DNA of 64,000 bases from Gammaproteobacteria bacterium. GTDB taxonomy: Bacteria; Pseudomonadota; Gammaproteobacteria; S012-40. The notes beneath the pieces were generated by a model. It was not told the DNA's origin, did not search any database, and worked only from the letters and a program-made list of their open reading frames with translations. The stretch spans positions 1 to 64,000 of the forward strand of contig WFPC01000044.1 in the NCBI GenBank assembly GCA_015487785.1. Direction: 5' to 3'. The position numbers were made by a program, and so were the translations under genes. This document shows, piece by piece, positions 8,803 to 20,585 of the stretch; the first letter of the stretch is position 1, and the number at the start of each line of letters is the position of its first letter.

Positions 8803-10056
8803 TCAAGCATAGACCGGCAGGCGTTGACAAAGCGCCGAGACCTGCTCGCGCACCCGCTGGACCACGCCGTCCTCGCCGCGGGCATCGATGATGTCGCACA
8901 TCCAACCGGCCAGGGCCCGGCAATCCTCCTCCATCAAACCACGGGTGGTCACCGCCGCGGTACCCACGCGAATGCCCGAGGTCACGAAGGGCGATTGGGG
9001 ATCATTGGGCACGGCGTTCTTGTTCACAGTGATGTGCGCGGCCCCCAGCCAGGCATCCACGTCCTTGCCGGTCAGCCCCTGATCGATGAAACTCACCAAA
9101 AACAAGTGATTGTCGGTGCCCCCGGAGACCACGTCGAACCCTCGCTGGATGAAAACCTCGGCCATGCTGCGGGCATTGGCCACCACTTGCTTCTGATAGT
9201 CGGTGAATTCCGGTTCCAGGGCTTCCTTGAAGGCCACCGCCTTGGCGGCGATGACATGCATCAGGGGCCCCCCCTGAATGCCGGGGAAAACCAGGGAATT
9301 GAGCTTTTTCTCGATCTCCGGATTGGCCTTGGCCAGGATGATGCCGCCACGGGGTCCCCGCAGGGTCTTGTGGGTGGTGGAGGTGGTGACATCGGCAATC
9401 TGCACCGGACTGGGATAGACCCCGGCGGCCACCAGGCCGGCCACGTGGGCCATGTCCACCATCAGATAGGCCCCCACCTCGTCGGCCACACGCCGGAAGA
9501 AATCCCAGTCCACCACCCGCGAATAGGCGGAGAAACCGGCCACGATCATCTTGGGCCGGTGCTCACGCGCCAGACGCTCCACCTGGGCATAGTCGATCTC
9601 GCCGGTACGCTCGTCCAGGCCGTATTGCACCGCGTGGTAGATCTTGCCCGAGAAGTTGACCTTGGAACCGTGGGTGAGGTGTCCACCGTGGGCCAAGCTC
9701 ATACCCAGCACGGTATCTCCCGGCTGCAGCAAGGCCATGTAGACCGCGGCATTGGCCTGGGAACCGGAATGGGGCTGGACATTGGCGTAATCGGCATCGA
9801 ACAATTGCTTGGCACGGTCGATAGCCAACTGCTCGGCCACGTCCACGTATTCACAACCACCATAGTAGCGTTTGCCCGGATAACCTTCGGCATATTTGTT
9901 GGTGAGCACCGTGCCCTGGGCCTGCATCACCCGCGGACTGGCATAGTTCTCGGAAGCAATCAACTCGATGTGCTGTTCCTGGCGCTGCTCTTCCTGGCAA
10001 ATGGCCTGCCACAGCTCCGGATCGAAGTCGGCGATGTTCAGGGTCTTGGAAAACAT
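8803..10056 (-). CDS. glyA: Serine hydroxymethyltransferase
   Basis: 417-residue PLP enzyme interconverting serine and glycine with tetrahydrofolate, the main one-carbon source. The PLP lysine lies in [14 protein letters not shown] near residue 229, and the family segments [19 protein letters not shown] and HGGHLTHG are present. The ATG at 10056 has a GGAGAAA ribosome site. It appears to begin the glyA-nrdR-rib run. The 89-bp gap upstream contains a small hairpin (10098-10116, 7-bp stem) without a T tract. Confidence 0.97.
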   Translation of the reverse strand: MFSKTLNIADFDPELWQAICQEEQRQEQHIELIASENYASPRVMQAQGTVLTNKYAEGYPGKRYYGGCEYVDVAEQLAIDRAKQLFDADYANVQPHSGSQANAAVYMALLQPGDTVLGMSLAHGGHLTHGSKVNFSGKIYHAVQYGLDERTGEIDYAQVERLAREHRPKMIVAGFSAYSRVVDWDFFRRVADEVGAYLMVDMAHVAGLVAAGVYPSPVQIADVTTSTTHKTLRGPRGGIILAKANPEIEKKLNSLVFPGIQGGPLMHVIAAKAVAFKEALEPEFTDYQKQVVANARSMAEVFIQRGFDVVSGGTDNHLFLVSFIDQGLTGKDVDAWLGAAHITVNKNAVPNDPQSPFVTSGIRVGTAAVTTRGLMEEDCRALAGWMCDIIDARGEDGVVQRVREQVSALCQRLPVYA

Positions 10057-10144
10057 GGTTTTTCTCCGTCTGGCTTTGGGGATACAGGAAACAGGTAGTC
10101 CCCGACCCGCGGGGACCGAGATGTATACACAGCCGCCGGCTCGT

Positions 10145-11083
10145 TCACATCACCGGTTCGCTGTCGGCACCTTCCTTTTCCGGCGGCATCAGGTCTTGCT
10201 TGCTCACGCCCAGCATGAGTGCCGCAGCGCTGGCAATATAGATGGAGGAATAGGTACCTACCACGATACCGACGATGAGCGCGGTGGCAAAACCATGGAT
10301 CAACTCGCCGCCCAGCGCGAACAGGGCGAACAATACCAGCAGGGTGGTCAAGGAGGTCACCAGGGTACGCGACAGGGTTTGGTTGATGGAGGCATTGAAC
10401 ACGTCGGTGGGCGTGCCCTTGCGCATGCGGCGGAAGTTCTCCCGTACCCGGTCGAACACCACGATGGTATCGTTGAGGGAATAACCGATCACCGCCAGAA
10501 TAGCGGCCAGCACCGTGAGGTCGAACTCCAACTGGAACAGGGAGAAGAAACCGATGGTGAAGAGCACGTCGTGCACCAGGGCCGCGATGGCACCGAGAGA
10601 AAATCGCTTCTCGAAACGGATCCAGACATAGATCAGGATACAACCCAGGGCCGCCAGCATGGCCAGGCCGCCCTTTTCAATCAGCTCGTCACCGATCTGG
10701 GGACCGACGAATTCCACCCGGCGCATTTCCACCTTCTGCTGCGCGGCCTGACTGAGCAATTCCAACAGGGCAGAGCTGAGCTTGGCGCCGGATAGACCTT
10801 CCTGCGGTGGCAGGCGCACCAACACGTCTTTGGAGGTGCCGAAATGCTGCACCACGGCATCGTGGAAGCCGCCTTTTTTCAGCGCCTCACGCACCTGTGC
10901 CAGGTCGGCCGGTTGCTGGTAACCCACCTCGATCAGGGTGCCGCCGGTGAAGTCTATGCCCAGGTTCAGGCCGCGGGTCACGATGGAACCCAGGGCGATC
11001 AGCAGCAATACCAGCGAGACGATCATGGCCGGCTTGCGCATGCGCATGAAATCGATGGTGGGCACTTTCTCCAGTAGTCGCAT
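10145..11083 (-). CDS. secF: Protein translocase subunit SecF
   Basis: 312 residues from the ATG at 11083. SecF with SecD and YajC uses the proton-motive force to drive late steps of Sec export. After TM1 the [16 protein letters not shown] signature appears near residue 38, and the C-terminal half has five further TM segments, including the [17 protein letters not shown] loop near 205 and [11 protein letters not shown] near 235. The gap to secD is 10 nt. Final residues are charged and cytoplasmic. Confidence 0.96.
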   Translation of the reverse strand: MRLLEKVPTIDFMRMRKPAMIVSLVLLLIALGSIVTRGLNLGIDFTGGTLIEVGYQQPADLAQVREALKKGGFHDAVVQHFGTSKDVLVRLPPQEGLSGAKLSSALLELLSQAAQQKVEMRRVEFVGPQIGDELIEKGGLAMLAALGCILIYVWIRFEKRFSLGAIAALVHDVLFTIGFFSLFQLEFDLTVLAAILAVIGYSLNDTIVVFDRVRENFRRMRKGTPTDVFNASINQTLSRTLVTSLTTLLVLFALFALGGELIHGFATALIVGIVVGTYSSIYIASAAALMLGVSKQDLMPPEKEGADSEPVM

Positions 11084-11093
11084 GGTCGTGTCC

Positions 11094-12968
11094 TCAGATG
11101 GAGAGATGCTTGGTTCGCCGGCGGCCATAGACCAGGTTGACCACCGCCCGGGTACCCATGATGGCGGTGAACATGGAGGTCAGGATACCGATGGACAGGG
11201 TCACCGCAAAACCCTTGATGGGACCGGTGCCCAGGGCGAACAGCACCACCGCCGCGATCAGGGTGGTGATGTTGGCATCGGCAATGGTGGACACCGCCTT
11301 GCTGTAGCCGGCATCGATGGCGGTCTGAACCCCCACGCCATTGCGCAGCTCCTCGCGTATGCGTTCGAATATCAACACATTGGCATCCACCGCCATGCCC
11401 ACGGTGAGCACGATACCGGCGATGCCCGGCAGGGTCAGGGTGGCCTGCAACATGGACAGGATGGCCACGATCAGTACCAGGTTGAGGGTCAGGGCGAGAT
11501 TGGCGATCAAGCCAAAACCCTTGTAGTAGAGCGCCATGAACACCAGCACCAGGGCGAAACCGGTCATTACCGAGAGAAAACCCTGATCGATGTTTTCCTG
11601 CCCCAGGCTGGGACCCACGGTGCGTTCCTCGACGATGTCCACCGGCGCGGCCAGGGCGCCGGCACGCAACAACAGGGCCAGATCACGCGCTTCCTCGGTG
11701 CTGTCGAGCCCGGTGATCTGAAAACGGCTGCCCAGGCGCTCGCGAATGCGGGCGACATTGATCACCTCTTCCACCTTGCGCTTGGTGCGCACGACCTTGT
11801 CGCCCACCTTGCGGCGGTCGATCTTGGTCTCGATGAACACCACAGCCATCAGCTTGCCGACGTTTTCCTTGGTGGCCTGGGTGAAGATGCGTCCGCCCTT
11901 GCTGTCCAGCGAAATGAAGACCGCCGGACTCCCGGTCTGGGCATCGAGGCCGGAGGAGGCATCGACGATGTAGTCGCCGGTGAGCATGACCTGGTTTTTG
12001 AGCAGGATGGGCTCGCCGTTACGCTCGTAATAGAGCTTGCTGCCCGGCGGCACCCGGCCCTTGACCGCGCTCAGGGCGCTGTGTTCCTCGTCCACCATGC
12101 GGAATTCCAGGGTGGCGGTGGCGCCCAGAATCTCCTTGGCGCGGGCGGTATCCTGCACCCCGGGCAATTGCACCACGATGCGGTCCACGCCCTGTTGCTG
12201 GATCAGGGGCTCGGCCACGCCCAACTCGTTGACCCGGTTGCGCAAGGTGGTGATGTTCTGTTGCAGGGCGAATTTCTTCACCTCGGCGATTTCCTGTGGC
12301 GATAGGCTCACCAGCAGGTAGGCATAGCGTTCATCCTCTTGCTCGCGGAACTGCAGGCCGCTGAACTCCTTGCGCAACAGCTTGCGCGCCTGGTCACGCT
12401 TGGCGGCGTCACGGAATTTCAATCGCAGATGCCCCGGCCCGCCATCGGCATCCTGTTCCAGCCGGATGGACAGGTAACGCACCTTGTTCTCGCGCAACAG
12501 GCTGCGGGCATCGCTCTTGTAGCGTTCCAGGGCCTGTTTCACCGCCGCCTCCATGTCCACCTCCATCAGGAAGTGCACACCACCGCGCAGGTCCAGCCCC
12601 AGGTACATGGGTTTGGCATTGAGCGCGCGCAACCATTCCGGCGTGGCCGGCGCCAGGTTCAGCGCCACCACGTAGTTCTGGCCCAGCGCGTCGCGCACCA
12701 GATCCTGGGCCTTGAGCTGGTCCTCGGTGTTGTGGAAACGTACCAGGATGCCACGGGCATCACGCTCGATCCGCTTGGGCTTGAGCCCGGCCTCGTCGAG
12801 AATGGCCTCCACGCGCGAGACGGTACTTTGATCTGCCGAGGCGCCACGGGTGGCGGAAATCTGCAGGGCGGGATCCTCACCGTAGAGGTTGGGCAAGGCA
12901 TAAATGCCCCCCACCACCACGACCACCAGGATCAGTAAGTACTTCCAGAGCGGATACTGATTGAGCAT
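11094..12968 (-). CDS. secD: Protein translocase subunit SecD
   Basis: 624-residue RND-like membrane protein. TM1 spans roughly residues 7-26 after MLNQYPLWKY. A large periplasmic P1 region follows, with the GLDLRGGVHFLMEVD signature near 125, and TM2-6 fill the C-terminal 170 residues, with LTLPGIAGIVLTVGMAVDANVLIFERI near 505. The length equals the usual enterobacterial form. It is the first of the secD-secF pair and follows yajC by 23 nt. Confidence 0.97.
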   Translation of the reverse strand: MLNQYPLWKYLLILVVVVVGGIYALPNLYGEDPALQISATRGASADQSTVSRVEAILDEAGLKPKRIERDARGILVRFHNTEDQLKAQDLVRDALGQNYVVALNLAPATPEWLRALNAKPMYLGLDLRGGVHFLMEVDMEAAVKQALERYKSDARSLLRENKVRYLSIRLEQDADGGPGHLRLKFRDAAKRDQARKLLRKEFSGLQFREQEDERYAYLLVSLSPQEIAEVKKFALQQNITTLRNRVNELGVAEPLIQQQGVDRIVVQLPGVQDTARAKEILGATATLEFRMVDEEHSALSAVKGRVPPGSKLYYERNGEPILLKNQVMLTGDYIVDASSGLDAQTGSPAVFISLDSKGGRIFTQATKENVGKLMAVVFIETKIDRRKVGDKVVRTKRKVEEVINVARIRERLGSRFQITGLDSTEEARDLALLLRAGALAAPVDIVEERTVGPSLGQENIDQGFLSVMTGFALVLVFMALYYKGFGLIANLALTLNLVLIVAILSMLQATLTLPGIAGIVLTVGMAVDANVLIFERIREELRNGVGVQTAIDAGYSKAVSTIADANITTLIAAVVLFALGTGPIKGFAVTLSIGILTSMFTAIMGTRAVVNLVYGRRRTKHLSI

Positions 12969-12991
12969 GAGAGTGATCTACCAGGGCCGGA

Positions 12992-13324
12992 TCAGGCGGA
13001 CTTGTAGGTTCCCTTGGGTACCAGGGTGGTCACCGACTGGCGCTGGATCCTGACCCGCAGGCCATCGGCAATCTCCAGGGTGATGAAATTCTCGTCCACA
13101 TCGGTGACCTTGCCCAACAGACCGCCGGTGGTGACCACCTCGTCGCCCTTGGCGATGGATTCGACCAGTTTCTTGTGTTCCTTGGCCCGTTTGACCTGGG
13201 GGCGAATCAGCAGGAAATAGAAAATGGCAAAGATGATCAACAGGGGCACGAAACCCAGCAAGGACTCGCCGGCCGTCGGCGCGGGCGCCCCCTGGGCATA
13301 GGCATCGGAAATGAAGAAAGCCAT
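12992..13324 (-). CDS. yajC: Preprotein translocase subunit YajC
   Basis: 110-residue single-pass inner-membrane subunit of the SecDF-YajC complex. The N-terminus is short and periplasmic, the TM helix covers about residues 23-42 (LLGFVPLLIIFAIFYFLLIRPQ), and the cytoplasmic domain has KGDEVVTTGGLLGKV near 60. It sits in the canonical tgt-yajC-secD order. Confidence 0.96.
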   Translation of the reverse strand: MAFFISDAYAQGAPAPTAGESLLGFVPLLIIFAIFYFLLIRPQVKRAKEHKKLVESIAKGDEVVTTGGLLGKVTDVDENFITLEIADGLRVRIQRQSVTTLVPKGTYKSA

Positions 13325-13369
13325 GATTTTCCCTTTTTCTCCCTAGACACAATCCAAAAAAGAGCCGCA

Positions 13370-14506
<1,137 letters not shown>

Positions 14507-15526
14507 TCAATCAATCAGCATGGCATCGCCATAACTGAAAAAACGGTAACGCCGCTCCACCGCGTGGCGATAGGCCGCCAACACCCGCTCACGCCCGGCG
14601 AAGGCCGACACCAACATCAACAGGGTGGATCCCGGCAGATGAAAATTCGTCATGATGGCATCGACCGCGCGAAATTCATAGCCGGGATAGATAAAAATAT
14701 CGGTTTCCCCCTCGAAGGGCTGCAATGTGCCGCCACGGGCGGCGGTCTCCAGCGCGCGCACCACCGTGGTACCCACCGCCACCACCCGTCCGCCGGCAGC
14801 CTTGGTGCGGGCGATGCGCTCACACACCTGTTCGCCGACCCGAATGCGCTCGGCATGCATGTGATGTTTCTCCACCGTCTCCACCCGCACCGGCTGGAAG
14901 GTGCCCGCCCCCACGTGCAAGGTCACGAAACAATGTTCCACCCCCGACTCGGCGAGCCTGTCCAACAAGGCCTGGTCGAAATGCAGGCCCGCGGTGGGCG
15001 CGGCCACCGCGCCGGGCTCGCGCGCATAGATCGTCTGGTAGCGCAAGCGGTCGATGCGGTTGGCCGGACGCTCCAGATAGGGCGGCAAGGGAATGCGGCC
15101 ATGCTTCTCCAGCAACTCCAGCACCGGCCGGGTATTGTTGAAGCGCAGCAGAAACAGGTCGTCCTCCCGCCCCAGCACCTCGGCACCCAGGTGACGCTCC
15201 AGCACCAGCCGCCGCCCCGGCCTGGGCGCCTTGCTGGCACGCACATGGGCCAGCACGCGGTGCTCGTCCAGGATCCGTTCCACCAACACTTCCACCCGCC
15301 CACCGGTATCCTTCACGCCCAGCAGGCGGGCCGGGATCACGCGGGTGTCATTGAACACCAGCAAATCACCCGGGCGCAACAGGGTCGGCAAATCGGTGAC
15401 GTGGCGATCACTGACCCCACCGCTGTGACGCGGCAGACACAGCAGACGACTGCCGCTGCGCCTGAGCGCCGGCTGGCGGGCGATCAGCTCCTCGGGTAAT
15501 TCGTAGTGGAAGTCATCGACGCGCAT
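14507..15526 (-). CDS. queA: S-adenosylmethionine:tRNA ribosyltransferase-isomerase
   Basis: 339-residue QueA that transfers and isomerises the ribosyl part of SAM onto preQ1-tRNA to make epoxyqueuosine. Typical landmarks are [13 protein letters not shown] near residue 12, [12 protein letters not shown] near 58, PTAGLHFD near 168 and [17 protein letters not shown] near 297. It is the first gene of the queA-tgt-yajC-secDF run. A perfect 11-bp inverted repeat lies about 55 nt upstream of its start. Confidence 0.97.
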   Translation of the reverse strand: MRVDDFHYELPEELIARQPALRRSGSRLLCLPRHSGGVSDRHVTDLPTLLRPGDLLVFNDTRVIPARLLGVKDTGGRVEVLVERILDEHRVLAHVRASKAPRPGRRLVLERHLGAEVLGREDDLFLLRFNNTRPVLELLEKHGRIPLPPYLERPANRIDRLRYQTIYAREPGAVAAPTAGLHFDQALLDRLAESGVEHCFVTLHVGAGTFQPVRVETVEKHHMHAERIRVGEQVCERIARTKAAGGRVVAVGTTVVRALETAARGGTLQPFEGETDIFIYPGYEFRAVDAIMTNFHLPGSTLLMLVSAFAGRERVLAAYRHAVERRYRFFSYGDAMLID

Positions 15527-15580
15527 GATTCACGACAACATGCGAAATTCTGTGATAGGCAAACATGGCAATCCAATCGA

Positions 15581-15611
15581 CTCGCCGCCCCGGCTTGATC
15601 GGGGCGGCGAG
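15581..15611. repeat. Perfect 11-bp GC-rich inverted repeat upstream of queA
   Basis: CTCGCCGCCCC (15581-15591) pairs with GGGGCGGCGAG (15601-15611) around a 9-nt loop. Neither strand has a T tract after the stem, so it is not a classical terminator. It lies between the queA start and the sqr terminator, overlapping a possible TATACT -10 on the minus strand. It could be a protein-binding palindrome or an mRNA 5' structure. Confidence 0.6.
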
Positions 15612-15646
15612 TATACTACACTTCGGTTGACGGTCTCGTACCGCCG

Positions 15647-15680
15647 AAAAAAGGCCCGGGCCCTTCCTTGGCTCCCGGGC
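15647..15680 (-). terminator. Rho-independent terminator of the sqr gene
   Basis: On the minus strand, 26 nt after the sqr stop, GCCCGGG (from 15680) pairs with CCCGGGC (to 15654) around a 13-nt loop and is followed by six T residues (complement of A15647-15652). Position and T tract fit an intrinsic terminator isolating sqr from queA. Confidence 0.8.
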
Positions 15681-15705
15681 AAACGACGCAATGGGTCAGA
15701 CGCGC

Positions 15706-17109
<1,404 letters not shown>

Positions 17110-17201
17110 TCAATTCCCGAGTGTGCAACTGCTATAAATGTGCGTCAAAAATGGCATATACTCTCAGCTTCAATGTCATACCTGACAACAAGGACGACAC
17201 C

Positions 17202-18524
17202 ATGGGCTTGCCGGAAATCCACCAATTACTCGACGCCTACGCCGAACCCGCGGTGATCATCGGCCTGGACTATCAGATCCTGGCCGCCAACCGCAGCTAT
17301 AGGGAACAGTACGGTGAACTCAGGTCGCACACCCAACCGCGCTGCTTCGAGATCTCGCATCGCTATACCCAGCCCTGCGACCAGGCCGGTGAAGTGTGCC
17401 CAATCAAAAACTGCCTCGCCTCCGGCCAGGCCCAGCGGGTATTGCATGTGCATTACACCGCCCAGGGCGAGGAACATGTAGCGGTGGAGGCCCTGCCCAT
17501 CCGCGACGATCAGGGTCAGATCCGCTATTTTCTCGAAATCCTGCACAAGAGCGACCTGCATCAACAACCCCGCCAGACCCACGGACTGATCGGCACCTCC
17601 AGCAGCTTCACCCGCACCCTGGAACTCATCGAGCGTGTGGCACCGCGACAGACCACGGTCTTGCTGCTGGGTGAGTCGGGCACCGGCAAGGAACTGGCGG
17701 CCCGGGCCGTACATGAGCTGAGCCAGCGCGCCAACGGCCCCTTCGTGCCGGTAGATTGTTCCGGGCTCAGTGAAAGCCTGTTCGAAAGCGAGCTGTTCGG
17801 GCACGAGAAAGGGGCCTTCACCGGCGCCCAGCAACGCAAACTCGGTCTGGTGGAAGCCGCCCGCGGAGGCACGCTGTTCCTGGACGAGATCGGCGAAATC
17901 CCCCTGCCACAGCAGGTCAAGCTGTTGCGCCTGCTGGAAACCGCCAGCTTTCGCCGGGTCGGTGGCGTGGAACCCCAGCAGGCCGATTTCCGCCTGGTCT
18001 GCGCCACCCATCGCAATCTCAAGCGCATGGTGGAACAGGGGCGTTTTCGGCAGGATCTGTTCTACCGCATCAACACCTTCCCCATCACCCTGCCGCCCTT
18101 GCGCGAGCGCCGTGACGACATCCCCCGCCTGTGTCAGACCTTGCTGAAACGGGTCGCACCCGAACGGCAGCTAGTGCTCCACCCAGACACCCTGCAACAC
18201 CTGGAGCGCTACGATTTTCCCGGCAACATCCGGGAGCTGCGTAATATTCTCGAGCGCGCCAGCCTGCTGTGCGACGGCGACACCCTGCTACCCTCGCACC
18301 TGCCGGAAGAATGCCGCCAGGATACCCTCTCCGCCAGCGAACCCATCGGCTTCCAGGGTCCCATCCGGCCACTCAAGACCATCGAACACGACTATCTGCG
18401 CTGGGCAGCCACCCGCCATCGTGGCGACAAACGCAGCCTGGCCCGCCAGCTAGGGCTGAGCGAGCGCACCCTCTATCGCAAACTCGGTGCTATTCTCAGA
18501 GACGACCCCCTTTGTCCTGACTGA
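17202..18524 (+). CDS. Sigma-54-dependent activator with PAS-like, cysteine-rich sensor domain
   Basis: 440 residues from the ATG at 17202 (AAGGA upstream). Residues ~8-118 form a PAS-like sensor with a cysteine cluster C48-x10-C59-x6-C66-x4-C71 and His53 between the first two. An AAA+ sigma-54 domain follows (~127-355) with Walker A GESGTGKE at 157-164 and the sigma-54 contact loop GAFTGA at 204-209, then a Fis-type helix-turn-helix ([18 protein letters not shown]) near the C-terminus. No receiver domain is present, so it should sense its signal directly. It is divergent from sqr, which has a -24/-12 promoter; control by sulfide or a thiol/redox ligand through the cysteines is inference. Confidence 0.88.
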   Translation: MGLPEIHQLLDAYAEPAVIIGLDYQILAANRSYREQYGELRSHTQPRCFEISHRYTQPCDQAGEVCPIKNCLASGQAQRVLHVHYTAQGEEHVAVEALPIRDDQGQIRYFLEILHKSDLHQQPRQTHGLIGTSSSFTRTLELIERVAPRQTTVLLLGESGTGKELAARAVHELSQRANGPFVPVDCSGLSESLFESELFGHEKGAFTGAQQRKLGLVEAARGGTLFLDEIGEIPLPQQVKLLRLLETASFRRVGGVEPQQADFRLVCATHRNLKRMVEQGRFRQDLFYRINTFPITLPPLRERRDDIPRLCQTLLKRVAPERQLVLHPDTLQHLERYDFPGNIRELRNILERASLLCDGDTLLPSHLPEECRQDTLSASEPIGFQGPIRPLKTIEHDYLRWAATRHRGDKRSLARQLGLSERTLYRKLGAILRDDPLCPD

Positions 18525-18569
18525 TCCAAAACAGCAAACGGACATCGCTGCCAAGCATCGGAGGAAGCC

Positions 18570-19184
18570 ATGTATCACGGCGAGCGTTTCAACAGTATAA
18601 GCCATCTCATCGGCAGCGCCGCCGCCCTCGCCGGGCTGGTGGTGCTGGTGGTACTGGCGGCCAGGCAGGGCGACCCCTGGAAAATCGTCAGCTTCAGCAT
18701 CTACGGCGCCACCCTGCTGTTTCTCTATGCCGCCTCCACGCTCTACCATAGCTGGCGAGGCAAGGCCAAGGCCTGGCTACAGAAGCTGGATCACTGCGCC
18801 ATCTATCTGCTCATTGCCGGCACCTACACCCCATTCACCCTGGTCACCCTGCGCGGCGCCTGGGGCTGGAGCCTGTTCGGCATTATCTGGGCTCTGGCCA
18901 TCGCCGGCATCGTGCAGGAGAATCTCCCCCGCAAGGGCCCTCGCGCACTGTCCATGGTTATCTACCTGCTGATGGGCTGGCTGGTACTCATCGCCCTGAA
19001 GCCCCTGCTCGATGCGCTGCCGGCCTGGGGCTTCGCCGGCCTGTTGATCGGCGGCCTGTTCTATACCGTGGGTATCCTGTTCTACGCACTGGATCACAAA
19101 CGCCATTTCCATGGCATCTGGCACCTGTTCGTGCTGGCCGGCAGCGCCAGTCATTTCATCACCGTGCTGTTGTTCGTGGCCTGA
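18570..19184 (+). CDS. trhA: Haemolysin III / TrhA family (PAQR-like) membrane protein
   Basis: 204-residue seven-helix membrane protein. Family metal-site residues are visible: STLYHSW near residue 56, LDHCAIYLLIAGTYTPF near 73-89, and HGIWHLFVLAGSASHF near 178-193, supplying the His/Asp/Ser set shared with adiponectin-receptor-like PAQR proteins. GGAGG lies upstream of the ATG. Bacterial members are linked to membrane-fluidity control; the haemolysin name is historical. It begins 45 nt after the sigma-54 activator and may be read with it. Confidence 0.88.
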   Translation: MYHGERFNSISHLIGSAAALAGLVVLVVLAARQGDPWKIVSFSIYGATLLFLYAASTLYHSWRGKAKAWLQKLDHCAIYLLIAGTYTPFTLVTLRGAWGWSLFGIIWALAIAGIVQENLPRKGPRALSMVIYLLMGWLVLIALKPLLDALPAWGFAGLLIGGLFYTVGILFYALDHKRHFHGIWHLFVLAGSASHFITVLLFVA

Positions 19185-19198
19185 AACACAAAAAACGT

Positions 19199-19227
19199 TT
19201 GCTTTTGCCGGCGATCACGCCTATAGT
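19199..19227 (+). promoter_or_regulatory. Sigma-70 promoter and long leader of the cold-shock gene
   Basis: TTGCTT (19199-19204) and TATAGT (19222-19227) are separated by 17 bp. Predicted start near 19234 gives a ~120-nt untranslated leader before the ATG at 19355, as is common for cspA-type genes. A second possible -10 (TATAAT at 19328-19333) has only a weak -35 (TTGCGT, 19-bp spacing). Confidence 0.5.
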
Positions 19228-19354
19228 GGGCTGGCTTGCATGGCACAAGCAGGCTTTCCTGGAACACCCGAAACACCCTTTCGACTTCTTAGTGAATCCT
19301 CATTGCGTCATCTTGTCACCTTAGTTCTATAATCAACCACGAGGATCACATCCC

Positions 19355-19558
19355 ATGAATATCGGTACTGTAAAATGGTTCAACGAAGCCAAGGGCTTCG
19401 GCTTCATCAGCCCCAACGACGGCGGTGAAGACGTTTTCGTTCATTTCCGCGCCATCGTCGGCGAAGGCTTCAAGGTACTGACCGAAGGCCAGACCGTGAG
19501 CTACGAAGTCGAGAAAGGCCCCAAGGGCCTGCAAGCCGCCCAGGTCCAACCTCAGTAA
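19355..19558 (+). CDS. Cold-shock-domain protein (CspA family)
   Basis: 67-residue single-domain OB-fold nucleic-acid chaperone. RNP1 (KGFGFI, residues 13-18) and RNP2 (DVFVHF, 26-31) are intact, along with the start [10 protein letters not shown] and the C-terminal [14 protein letters not shown] precedes the ATG. The gene is monocistronic, bounded by its own promoter and a strong terminator. The long leader suggests post-transcriptional, temperature-related control, but that is inference. Confidence 0.95.
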   Translation: MNIGTVKWFNEAKGFGFISPNDGGEDVFVHFRAIVGEGFKVLTEGQTVSYEVEKGPKGLQAAQVQPQ

Positions 19559-19570
19559 GACTTCTCTTGT

Positions 19571-19596
19571 GAAAGCCCCGCTTCGGCGGGGCTTTT
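19571..19596 (+). terminator. Rho-independent terminator after the cold-shock gene
   Basis: AAAGCCCCGC (19572-19581) pairs perfectly with GCGGGGCTTT (19586-19595) around a UUCG tetraloop, 13 nt after the stop codon. The A/T ends may let it work in both directions. Confidence 0.9.
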
Positions 19597-19664
19597 CATA
19601 TTCCGCTCCGGTGCCCCACCGGTCTTTCGACATAGCCGCCACTCACACCCGCAAAGGCCACTAC

Positions 19665-19925
19665 ATGAAAAAACTCTTCGTGGGCAATCTGCCCGCCTCC
19701 GCCACGGAAACCTCGGTCACCGAGCTGTTCACCCAATTCGGCACCGTACGCTCCATCAAACTGGCCAGGGACGTGTTCTCGGGGCAATGCAAGGGTTTCG
19801 GCTTCATAGAAATGGAAGGCCACGAGGCCCGCGCGGCCATTGCCGGGCTCAATGCAAAGAACTTCGAGGGCAAGCTGCTCAAGGTCAACTTCGAGCAACC
19901 CCGCAATCGCCGCGGACGCCGCTGA
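19665..19925 (+). CDS. Single-RRM RNA-binding protein
   Basis: 86-residue RNA-recognition-motif protein. RNP2 is LFVGNL (residues 4-9) and RNP1 is KGFGFIEM (43-50); the tail is basic and Arg-rich (PRNRRGRR). This is the compact bacterial Rbp type, known in cyanobacteria and many proteobacteria as a single-stranded-RNA binder. It lies just downstream of the cold-shock gene but beyond its terminator, so it probably has its own promoter. It converges on tRNA-Thr. Confidence 0.9.
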   Translation: MKKLFVGNLPASATETSVTELFTQFGTVRSIKLARDVFSGQCKGFGFIEMEGHEARAAIAGLNAKNFEGKLLKVNFEQPRNRRGRR

Positions 19926-19954
19926 ATCACGCTGTCATCACGGGTCCCGGGAAA

Positions 19955-20030
<76 letters not shown>

Positions 20031-20040
20031 TGAGGAAGGA

Positions 20041-20469
20041 TCAGTTGTTGCGGATCTTGATGATGACGTCGACCCCCTCGGCCCGGGTTCCCGGAGGCAG
20101 GGAGGGCAGGCGGCTGACATTGAGTTCCGTCATCTCGATATCCATCAGCTCGCCGGTATCGACGTTGTAGAAGTGATAGTGGTCGGAGACGTTGGAGTCG
20201 TAAAACACCTTGCTCGGATCCACCACCAGTTCCTTGATCAGGCCCTTGCGGGCAAACAGGCCCAGGGTGTTGTAGATAGTGGCCTTGGACACCTTCGCCC
20301 CGCGCTTGTTGACCTCCTCCAGGACCTGCTCGGCCGACAGGTGTTGTTTCCTGCTCAGCAGCATCTGGGCAATCTCCACCCGTTGCTTGGTGGGCGAAAT
20401 GTCGTGCTGACGCAGAATCTGGGTGATGTCCGCGATCTGCGCCGACGGGTCATCGGGATGGGTGGCCAT
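20041..20469 (-). CDS. Fur-family transcriptional regulator lacking cysteines (Irr/PerR-like)
   Basis: 142 residues from the ATG at 20469. The N-terminal winged helix (SPTKQRVEIAQMLLS, then VSKATIYNTLGLF near 60-72) is typical of the family. The dimerisation domain keeps the DHYHFYN metal segment (H97, H99, D104) but the whole protein has no cysteine, so the usual CxxC structural zinc site is absent, as in rhizobial Irr-type members. It may respond to haem, iron or peroxide; which one cannot be told from sequence. It lies downstream of thiO on the same strand, with a 116-bp gap that probably holds its promoter. Confidence 0.85.
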   Translation of the reverse strand: MATHPDDPSAQIADITQILRQHDISPTKQRVEIAQMLLSRKQHLSAEQVLEEVNKRGAKVSKATIYNTLGLFARKGLIKELVVDPSKVFYDSNVSDHYHFYNVDTGELMDIEMTELNVSRLPSLPPGTRAEGVDVIIKIRNN

Positions 20470-20585
20470 ATTTACTACTCTCGCTACATTACCCGCCGCG
20501 GTGGCCTGCCTTTCATATCGGCCAAAACAATCCTTGAATTTACCCCAAATCGACGCATAGCGCAATTGGACAATTCACGCTCAAA

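Noticed and set aside
6864..8891. Very long open frame on the plus strand across ribE, ribD and nrdR
   Set aside because: Shadow frame of GC-rich minus-strand genes; the translation is low-complexity His/Gln/Arg-rich without family motifs. The same applies to long opposite-strand frames over cheA, the chemoreceptor, glyA and secD.
10098..10116. Hairpin upstream of glyA (GTCCCCG / CGGGGAC)
   Set aside because: Seven-bp stem without a T tract and without known regulatory pattern; too little to call a terminator or riboswitch.
20515..20542. Sigma-28-like element upstream of the Fur-family gene (TAAATTCA-N12-GCCGATAT)
   Set aside because: The -10 part is good but the -35 part matches only 5 of 8 and the spacing is 12; too weak to list as a promoter.
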